From assembly GCF_030410515.1 (NCBI RefSeq), contig NZ_JAUHHD010000003.1, forward strand, positions 248,001 to 312,000: a DNA stretch of 64,000 nucleotides, read 5' to 3'. This DNA comes from Arthrobacter sp. YD4 (lineage in GTDB: Bacteria; Actinomycetota; Actinomycetes; Actinomycetales; Micrococcaceae). Positions 58,208 through 64,000 of the stretch are shown here, piece after piece. A program made the translations under genes and the position numbers. Below the pieces are notes generated by a model. The model saw nothing but the letters and a program-made list of their open reading frames with translations. It did no database searches and was not told where the DNA came from. The first letter of the stretch is position 1, and every line of letters begins with the position of its first letter.

Positions 58208-59797
58208 GTGGCCAGCTTTGTAGACCGGGTAGTACTGCACGTATCCGGCGGTACCGGCGGTCACGGGTGTGTCTCCGTCCACCGTGAAAAGTTCAAGCCC
58301 CTCGGCGGACCCGACGGCGGCAACGGCGGCAACGGCGGCGACGTCATCCTCCGCGTCGATCCCCAGACCACCACCCTCCTGGACTACCACCACGCCCCCC
58401 ACCGGCACGCCACCAACGGCGGCCCCGGTATGGGTGACTGGCGCGGCGGCAAGAACGGCGAGACCCTGGTCCTGCCCGTCCCCGAAGGCACCGTCGTCAA
58501 GAGCAAGGACGGCACCGTCCTGGCCGACATGGTGGGGGAGGGCACCGAATACATCGCCGCCGCCGGCGGCCTCGGGGGCCTCGGCAACGCCGCCCTGTCC
58601 TCGCAGAAGCGCCGCGCCCCCGGCTTCGCGCTCCTCGGCATCGAGGGCGAATCCAGCGACATTGTCCTGGAACTGAAGTCCATTGCGGACATCGCCCTGG
58701 TCGGCTTCCCGTCCGCCGGCAAGTCCAGCCTGATCGCCGCCATGTCCGCCGCGCGGCCCAAGATCGCGGACTACCCCTTCACCACCCTGATCCCCAACCT
58801 CGGCGTCGTCCAGGCCGGCGACATCCGCTTCACCATCGCCGACGTGCCCGGCCTGATCGAGGGCGCCAGCGAGGGCAAGGGCCTCGGCCACCACTTCCTG
58901 CGCCACGTCGAACGCTGCGCCGCCCTGGTCCATGTCCTCGACTGCGGCACGCTCGAATCTGACCGCGACCCGCTCTCCGACCTGGCCGTGATCGAGGCCG
59001 AGCTGGAGAAGTACGCCGTCGACATGAGCTACGCCGGCAACGACGGCGAGGTCGTCCCGCTGAACCACCGCCCTCGGCTGGTCGCCCTGAACAAGGTGGA
59101 CCTGCCCGACGGCAAGGACATGGCCGAGTTCGTCCGCCCCGAGTTGGAGAAGCGCGGCTACCGCGTCTTCGAAATCTCCGCCACCAGCCACGAGGGCCTG
59201 CGCCAGCTCGGCTTTGCCATGGCAGAGATCGTCAAGGCCGCCCGCGACGCCGTCGCCGCCACCCCGCCGAAGGTCGCCGCCCCGGTGCTGCGCCCCCGCG
59301 CCGTCAACGAATCCGGCTTCACCATCCGGCGCGAGGAGCGCGGCATGGAACCGCTGTTCCGCGTCCTGGGCGAGAAGCCGGTCCGCTGGGTCAAGCAGAC
59401 CGACTTCACCAACGAGGAAGCCATCGGCTACCTCGCGGACCGGCTGGCCAAGCTGGGCGTGGAAACCGAGCTGTTCAAGCAGGGCGCCAAGCCCGGCGAC
59501 GCCGTGGTGATCGGCGAGGACGACGGCGTCGTCTTCGACTGGGAGCCCACCATGATGGCCGGCGCGGAACTGCTGGCCTCCCCGCGCGGCACCGACATCC
59601 GCTTCGCGGACATCGGCGACCGGCCCACCCGCGGCCAGAAGCGCGAGGAACAGCAGGAACGCCGCGACGCCAAGGCAGCCGCCCGCGCCGAGCTCGAAGC
59701 CGAGCGCAAGGCCGGCATCTGGACCGAATCGGTCAGCGGCCGCCGCGCCCAGCAGCCGCTCAAGGAGAGTGGACTCGGCGACGCCGATGACCAGTAA
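58208..59797 (+). CDS. obgE: GTPase Obg
   Basis: Obg is an essential GTPase linked to 50S assembly and stress signalling. The 529-residue protein has the glycine-rich OBG fold ([34 protein letters not shown]-like block). The G domain near residues 160-330 has [45 protein letters not shown] and LNKVDLPDG. The actinobacterial C-terminal OCT domain and a basic Ala/Arg tail follow. GTG 58208 follows GAGGAG. TACAAT (58155-58160) is a good -10 for a local promoter. Its end overlaps proB. Confidence 0.97.
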   Translation: MASFVDRVVLHVSGGTGGHGCVSVHREKFKPLGGPDGGNGGNGGDVILRVDPQTTTLLDYHHAPHRHATNGGPGMGDWRGGKNGETLVLPVPEGTVVKSKDGTVLADMVGEGTEYIAAAGGLGGLGNAALSSQKRRAPGFALLGIEGESSDIVLELKSIADIALVGFPSAGKSSLIAAMSAARPKIADYPFTTLIPNLGVVQAGDIRFTIADVPGLIEGASEGKGLGHHFLRHVERCAALVHVLDCGTLESDRDPLSDLAVIEAELEKYAVDMSYAGNDGEVVPLNHRPRLVALNKVDLPDGKDMAEFVRPELEKRGYRVFEISATSHEGLRQLGFAMAEIVKAARDAVAATPPKVAAPVLRPRAVNESGFTIRREERGMEPLFRVLGEKPVRWVKQTDFTNEEAIGYLADRLAKLGVETELFKQGAKPGDAVVIGEDDGVVFDWEPTMMAGAELLASPRGTDIRFADIGDRPTRGQKREEQQERRDAKAAARAELEAERKAGIWTESVSGRRAQQPLKESGLGDADDQ

Positions 59798-60944
59798 CGC
59801 CACCCGGGCCGGCGACGTGACGCCGGCCGTATTTCCCGGCCGGGCCCTCCTGGCCGACGCGCGCCGGATCGTCGTCAAGGTCGGCTCCTCATCGCTGACG
59901 TCCATCAAGGGCGGCATCGACGAGGAGGCCCTCACCGGCCTGGCCGATGCCCTGGCGCACAAGCGCAACGCCGGCACCGAGATCATCCTGGTCTCCTCCG
60001 GCGCGATCGCCGCCGGCCTGGCGCCGCTCGGCCTGGAGAAGCGCCCCCGCGACCTCGCCACCCAGCAGGCCGCGGCGAGCGTGGGGCAGGGCCTGCTCAT
60101 GGCCCGCTACACCCACGCCTTCGGCGCCCACGGGGTCACTGTCAGCCAGGTCCTGCTGACCGCGGACGACTTCATGCGCCGCAGCCAGCACACCAATGCC
60201 TTCCGCGCCCTGGACCGGCTGCTGAACCTCGGCGTCGTGCCCGTGGTCAACGAGAACGACACCGTCGCCACCCACGAGATCCGCTTCGGCGACAACGACC
60301 GGCTGGCCGCCCTGGTGGCCCACCTGGTCCGCGCCGACGCGCTGGTGCTGCTCTCCGACGTCGACTCCCTCTACGACGGGCCGCCCGCACGCGGCGCCCG
60401 GAGGATCCCGCACGTCGCGGGCCCCCGTGACCTCGAGGGCGTCTCGATTGGCAGCACCGGCAAGGCCGGCGTGGGGACCGGCGGAATGGTCACCAAGGTG
60501 GAGGCAGCCTCGATCGCCGCCGGCTCCGGCATCCACGCCCTGGTCACCTCCACCCCGAACGCCGCCGCCGCACTGGCGGGGGAGGACGTGGGCACCTGGT
60601 TCTCCGTTAACGGCGCCCGCAAGCCCATCCGGCTGCTCTGGCTGGCGCACCTCGCGTCCGTCCAGGGCCGGCTGGTGCTCGACGACGGCGCCGTCCGCGC
60701 CGTCCGGGAACGCCACACCTCCCTGCTGCCAGCCGGCATCACCGCCGTGCAGGGGGACTTCGAGAGCGGCGACCCGGTGGAGATGGTCGGCGCCGACGGC
60801 ACCGTGATCGCCCGCGGGCTGGTCAACTACGGCGCCGGGGAGCTGCCGCAGATGCTCGGACGCTCCACCATGGACCTGGGCCGCAGCCTGGGCCCTGGCT
60901 ACGAGCGCGAAGTTGTTCATGTTGACGACCTGGTGCTGGTCTGA
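59787..60944 (+). CDS. proB: Glutamate 5-kinase
   Basis: ProB phosphorylates glutamate, the first and feedback-controlled step of proline synthesis. The 385-residue protein has the amino-acid kinase domain ([67 protein letters not shown]) and a C-terminal PUA domain ([39 protein letters not shown]). ATG 59787 overlaps the obgE stop by 11 bp. GTG 59769 is an in-frame alternative, but AAGGAG is too close to it and rather far from 59787, so the start is uncertain. Confidence 0.95.
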   Translation: MTSNATRAGDVTPAVFPGRALLADARRIVVKVGSSSLTSIKGGIDEEALTGLADALAHKRNAGTEIILVSSGAIAAGLAPLGLEKRPRDLATQQAAASVGQGLLMARYTHAFGAHGVTVSQVLLTADDFMRRSQHTNAFRALDRLLNLGVVPVVNENDTVATHEIRFGDNDRLAALVAHLVRADALVLLSDVDSLYDGPPARGARRIPHVAGPRDLEGVSIGSTGKAGVGTGGMVTKVEAASIAAGSGIHALVTSTPNAAAALAGEDVGTWFSVNGARKPIRLLWLAHLASVQGRLVLDDGAVRAVRERHTSLLPAGITAVQGDFESGDPVEMVGADGTVIARGLVNYGAGELPQMLGRSTMDLGRSLGPGYEREVVHVDDLVLV

Positions 60945-60970
60945 CCCACCCACTCGCCTAAACTTGGAGC

Positions 60971-62302
60971 ATGACTGAGGCCCTGACTTCGCACCCCGAC
61001 CTGCCCCTGAACGACACGCCTGCCGCAGGCCTGCCGCCGGCGGCCCCGGGTGTCGAAGCCGCGGTCCACGCGATCGCCGACCGGTCCCGCGCCGCCTCGC
61101 GCGAGATGGCCCGCGCCAACCGGGCCTGGAAGGACCGCGGCCTGCGCGCCATCGGCGCCGCCCTCCTGGAGCACCGGGGCACCATCCTCACCGCCAACGC
61201 CAGGGACGTCGCCGCCGGCCGCGCCAACGGCACCTCCGCCGCGTTGCTGGACCGGCTGACGCTGAACGACACCCGGATCGAGGCCCTCGCCGCGGCGCTG
61301 GAGAACCTCGCCGGCCTGCCCGACCCCGTGGGCAACGTGGTGCGCGGCCAGACCCTGCCGAACGGGCTCCGGCTCCGGCAGGTGAACGTGCCCATGGGCG
61401 TCGTCGCAGCCATCTACGAGGCCCGCCCCAACGTCACCGTGGACATCGCCGGACTGGCGCTCAAGAGCGGCAACGCCGTGATCCTGCGCGGCGGCAGCGC
61501 CGCAGCCGAAACCAACATCGCCCTGATCAACGTCCTCCGCGACGCCTTGGTCTCCGTCGGGCTGCCCGCGGACGCCGTCCAAAGCGTCGACGAATACGGC
61601 CGCGACGGTGCCAACGTGCTCATGCGGGCCCGCGGCCGCGTGGACGTCCTGATTCCCCGCGGCGGCCGGGACCTGATCCAGACCGTCGTGACCAACTCCG
61701 CTGTCCCCGTCATCGAGACCGGCGAGGGCAACGTGCACATCTTCCTCGACGCCTCCGCGGACGAGAAGATGGCCGTGGAGATCCTCCTCAACGCCAAGAC
61801 CCAGCGGCCCAGCGTCTGCAACACGGTCGAAACCCTGCTGGTGCACTCGGAGTCCACCGTGCTGCCCGCCGTCGCCGACGCCCTCCGGGCCGCCGGGGTC
61901 ACCCTGCACACCGACGCCCGCGTCACCGCCGCGCTGCCCTCGGTGGAGACCGTGCCCGCCACGGACGTGGACTGGGCCACCGAGTATATGGACCTGGACC
62001 TCGCCGTAGCCATGGTCGACAGCATGGACGAGGCACTGGCCCACATCCGCTCCTGGTCCACCGGCCACACCGAGGCGATCGTCACCAACGACCTCGCCAA
62101 CGCCGAGCGCTTCATCGCGGAGATTGATTCCGCCGCGGTGATCGTCAACGCCTCCACCCGGTTCACCGACGGCGGCGAGCTGGGGTTGGGCGCCGAGGTG
62201 GGGATCTCCACCCAGAAGCTGCACGCCCGCGGTCCGATGGGCTTGACCGAACTCACCACCACCAAGTGGATCGTGCAGGGCGAGGGCCAGGTCCGGGCCT
62301 AG
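60971..62302 (+). CDS. proA: Glutamate-5-semialdehyde dehydrogenase
   Basis: ProA reduces glutamyl 5-phosphate to the semialdehyde with NADPH. The 443-residue protein has VPMGVVAAIYEARPNVTVD, LRGGSAAAETN, RGGRDLIQTVV and the catalytic cysteine in TQRPSVCNTVETLL, plus FTDGGELGLGAEVGIST near the C-terminus. The first 30 residues are an Ala/Pro lead-in. TAAACT (60959-60964) lies 6 nt before ATG 60971, so proA has its own leaderless promoter in addition to read-through from proB. Confidence 0.97.
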   Translation: MTEALTSHPDLPLNDTPAAGLPPAAPGVEAAVHAIADRSRAASREMARANRAWKDRGLRAIGAALLEHRGTILTANARDVAAGRANGTSAALLDRLTLNDTRIEALAAALENLAGLPDPVGNVVRGQTLPNGLRLRQVNVPMGVVAAIYEARPNVTVDIAGLALKSGNAVILRGGSAAAETNIALINVLRDALVSVGLPADAVQSVDEYGRDGANVLMRARGRVDVLIPRGGRDLIQTVVTNSAVPVIETGEGNVHIFLDASADEKMAVEILLNAKTQRPSVCNTVETLLVHSESTVLPAVADALRAAGVTLHTDARVTAALPSVETVPATDVDWATEYMDLDLAVAMVDSMDEALAHIRSWSTGHTEAIVTNDLANAERFIAEIDSAAVIVNASTRFTDGGELGLGAEVGISTQKLHARGPMGLTELTTTKWIVQGEGQVRA

Positions 62303-62382
62303 TCACGCGGTACCATGGACTAAAGCCAGGAACGGTGGGATCCTCCGCCGTCGTCCATTTGTAGAACTCACTAGGGGAGAAC

Positions 62383-62616
62383 ATGCTGTTTCAGCAGATC
62401 GCCACGTCCGTTGCCGCAGCAGTGGCGCACGAAGAACCCGCTCCGCTCATCGCGCCGCCTTACGTGATCGGCGGCACGATGTTCGTGCTCCTCCTGGTCC
62501 TGATGTTCATCACCCTCTCCTACGGCAACCTGGGCAAGCGCCACAGCGCCGTCGAAGAGCACGCTGACCCGCACCGCCAGCACCCGAACAAGCACGACCA
62601 CGGCCAAGGCCACTAA
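62383..62616 (+). CDS. Small single-pass membrane protein, 77 residues
   Basis: The protein has an amphipathic N-terminus ([20 protein letters not shown]), one strong membrane segment ([20 protein letters not shown]) and a His-rich polar tail ([20 protein letters not shown]). The tail has seven histidines in about 25 residues, which could bind metal. I do not recognise a characterised family, although a similar small protein often sits between proA and nadD in related Actinobacteria. AGGGGAGAAC precedes the ATG. A stem (ACGGTGGG with CTCCGCCGT) lies in its leader. Confidence 0.82.
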   Translation: MLFQQIATSVAAAVAHEEPAPLIAPPYVIGGTMFVLLLVLMFITLSYGNLGKRHSAVEEHADPHRQHPNKHDHGQGH

Positions 62617-62629
62617 TATTTCCGCCATC

Positions 62630-63301
62630 ATGAAGCCGCACGGCGCAACACGCCGCCTGCGCCTGGGTGTGATGGGCGGCACGTTCGATCCGATCCACCA
62701 CGGGCACCTGGTGGCCGCCAGCGAGGTCGCGGCCAAGTTCGGCCTCGACGAGGTGGTGTTCGTACCCACCGGGCAGCCGTGGCAGAAGAGCAGCAAAAAG
62801 GTCACCCAGGCCGAGCACCGGTACCTGATGACCGTCATTGCCACAGCGTCCAATCCGCGCTTCACGGTCAGCCGCGTGGACATCGACCGGCCCGGTCCGA
62901 CGTACACCATCGACACCCTGCGGGACCTGCACACGCAGCGTCCCGACGCGGACTTGTTCTTCATCACCGGAGCGGACGCCCTGGCGCAGATCCTCTCCTG
63001 GAAGGACATCAACGAGCTCTGGTCGCTGGCGCACTTCGTCGGGGTGACGCGTCCCGGCCACGTCCTGGACGGCATGGGCCGCGACGACGTCACGCTCCTG
63101 GAGATTCCGGCGATGGCGATCTCGTCCACGGACTGCCGCGCCCGCGTGGCCGCCGGCAACCCCGTCTGGTACCTGGTGCCCGACGGCGTGGTGCAGTACA
63201 TCGCCAAGTACGGGCTCTACGACGGCCAGCCGGAAACGGAACTGGACGTCCACCAGGTCCGCCCCGTCCTCCAACCACACCTAACCGCCAGTACCGAGTG
63301 A
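62630..63301 (+). CDS. nadD: Nicotinate-nucleotide adenylyltransferase
   Basis: NadD adenylates nicotinate mononucleotide in NAD synthesis. The 223-residue protein has the nucleotidyltransferase motif [12 protein letters not shown] (residues 16-27), [37 protein letters not shown] and the C-terminal [14 protein letters not shown], which corresponds to the ISSTxIR motif. The first 11 residues are a basic addition. The start is ATG 62630, with TAATAT 10 nt upstream. It precedes a long low-complexity ORF by 7 bp. Confidence 0.96.
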   Translation: MKPHGATRRLRLGVMGGTFDPIHHGHLVAASEVAAKFGLDEVVFVPTGQPWQKSSKKVTQAEHRYLMTVIATASNPRFTVSRVDIDRPGPTYTIDTLRDLHTQRPDADLFFITGADALAQILSWKDINELWSLAHFVGVTRPGHVLDGMGRDDVTLLEIPAMAISSTDCRARVAAGNPVWYLVPDGVVQYIAKYGLYDGQPETELDVHQVRPVLQPHLTASTE

Positions 63302-63308
63302 GCCTCCC

Positions 63309-64000
63309 ATGAGTCAGGAACAGCCTCCCATCCGCAGCCGACGCGAACTGCGCCGTGCCAGGGATGAACGGCAGGCAGCGGAACCGGATAACTCCGGGAG
63401 CGCCGATACCCCCGGGAACCCGGGGAGTGCCGGCGCCGGTTCCGGCTCCCCGGAGAACGCCGCCGCTGCACGGCAGTCCCGGCCCGTGGAACCCACCGAG
63501 GCCGAGACCACCGGCCGCCGCCGGATCCCCGGCCCGGTAGACACCGTGCGCCGCGAGTCGCCCGCCGAGCGGTCCTCCCAGGTCCGTGCCCGTGACCGGG
63601 CCGCCCTGCGCACCATCAAGGAACTCGCCGAGAAGGAGGGCCAGCTCTCCCCGGGCGGCCCGCCCACCCGCCGGCAGCTGCGCCTCCAGCAGCTGGCCGA
63701 GGAAACGGCTCCGGCCACGTCGGCCAACCCGATCGTGCCGATGCCCTCGCCGCGGACGCAGCGGCACCCGGTGGTGGCTCCGAAGCGGGACGCCCCACCC
63801 GAAGCGGCTCCGCAGCAGGCTCCCGAAACGGCGGACGCTCCGGAAGCACCGGCCGCCCCGGAGGGCATGAGCGTCGAGCAGGCCCTTGCCGCCCGGGAAC
63901 TCCTCGCAGCCCAGGCCCGCAACCAGGTGGCGAAGATGGAGCACATTGCCGCCACCGACCCCGACGCCGTCGACCCCGAGGTCCTGGCGCAGCAGATCGC
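63309..64000 (+). CDS. Low-complexity hypothetical protein (N-terminal 230 residues; cut by window end)
   Basis: The frame is open from ATG 63309 to the window edge. The product is mostly disordered, rich in Pro, Ala, Glu and Arg, with short charged helices (RSRRELRRARDERQA, RARDRAALRTIKELAEKEGQ, RRQLRLQQLAEE) and, from about residue 182, a more ordered helix (MSVEQALAARELLAAQARNQ). No domain is recognised. It lies directly after nadD, where Actinobacteria usually carry rsfS soon after, so it is likely a lineage-specific insertion in the nadD-rsfS unit. The true length and C-terminus are outside the window. Confidence 0.7.
   Translation, partial: MSQEQPPIRSRRELRRARDERQAAEPDNSGSADTPGNPGSAGAGSGSPENAAAARQSRPVEPTEAETTGRRRIPGPVDTVRRESPAERSSQVRARDRAALRTIKELAEKEGQLSPGGPPTRRQLRLQQLAEETAPATSANPIVPMPSPRTQRHPVVAPKRDAPPEAAPQQAPETADAPEAPAAPEGMSVEQALAARELLAAQARNQVAKMEHIAATDPDAVDPEVLAQQI

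Overview
The window is a GC-rich actinobacterial chromosome segment made almost entirely of housekeeping genes. The gene content points to the Micrococcaceae, probably Arthrobacter or a close relative. Supporting signs are an MptB-like lipomannan mannosyltransferase, a homologue of the mycothiol-linked protein Rv2466c, paired ClpP1/ClpP2, a TrHbO globin, an RNase E with long N- and C-terminal arms, and very frequent leaderless start codons (TANNNT 6-7 nt before ATG/GTG). I saw no prophage, insertion sequence, CRISPR array or integrated island.

Layout. 0-6.2 kb: end of gnd, cysK-cysE, msrA, a Nif3-like protein, a coiled-coil protein with a degraded zinc ribbon, yaaA and a stomatin-like slipin. 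6.2-7.1 kb: RNase P RNA, a 48-residue membrane protein, and a promoter-hairpin-T-tract module ahead of gap. 7.1-13.6 kb: a long-form GAPDH, a membrane-anchored HNH nuclease preceded by a 15-codon leaderless ORF, pfkB, def, an acyl-CoA dehydrogenase, tRNA-His and orn. 13.8-22.9 kb: MptB-like transferase, AlkD-like protein, LapA, tRNA-Arg, an SSB paralogue, a lipoprotein, ettA, tesB and three small conserved genes. 23-36.6 kb: glbO, MscS, an epimerase, OsmC, pepN, rpiB, nei, tRNA-Gly, tRNA-Pro, tig, clpP1-clpP2, clpX and the Rv2466c homologue. Much of this block is syntenic with mycobacteria. 36.7-44.3 kb: a structured spacer, GH15, a monooxygenase-like protein, valS, DUF488, SDR and EEP genes. 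44.4-50.3 kb: a T-box leader followed by ileS-folC-DUF4233-ndk. 50.4-64 kb: VKOR, rne, a TPP riboswitch with a thiD-tenA fusion, then rplU-rpmA-obgE-proB-proA-small membrane protein-nadD and an ORF cut by the window edge.

Functional themes are cysteine synthesis and thiol repair (cysE, cysK, msrA, OsmC, Rv2466c-like), central carbon flow (gnd, gap, pfkB, rpiB), translation and its quality control (valS, ileS, ettA, def, tig, Clp, rplU, rpmA, obgE), RNA turnover (rnpB, orn, rne) and cofactor or proline synthesis (thiD-tenA, folC, nadD, proBA). The clearest regulatory finds are the ileS T-box with a visible Shine-Dalgarno sequestering helix, the TPP riboswitch whose 3' end is itself the Shine-Dalgarno, the terminator in front of gap, a ClgR-like site ahead of clpP1P2, and two leaderless mini-ORFs that overlap the next start codon by four bases.
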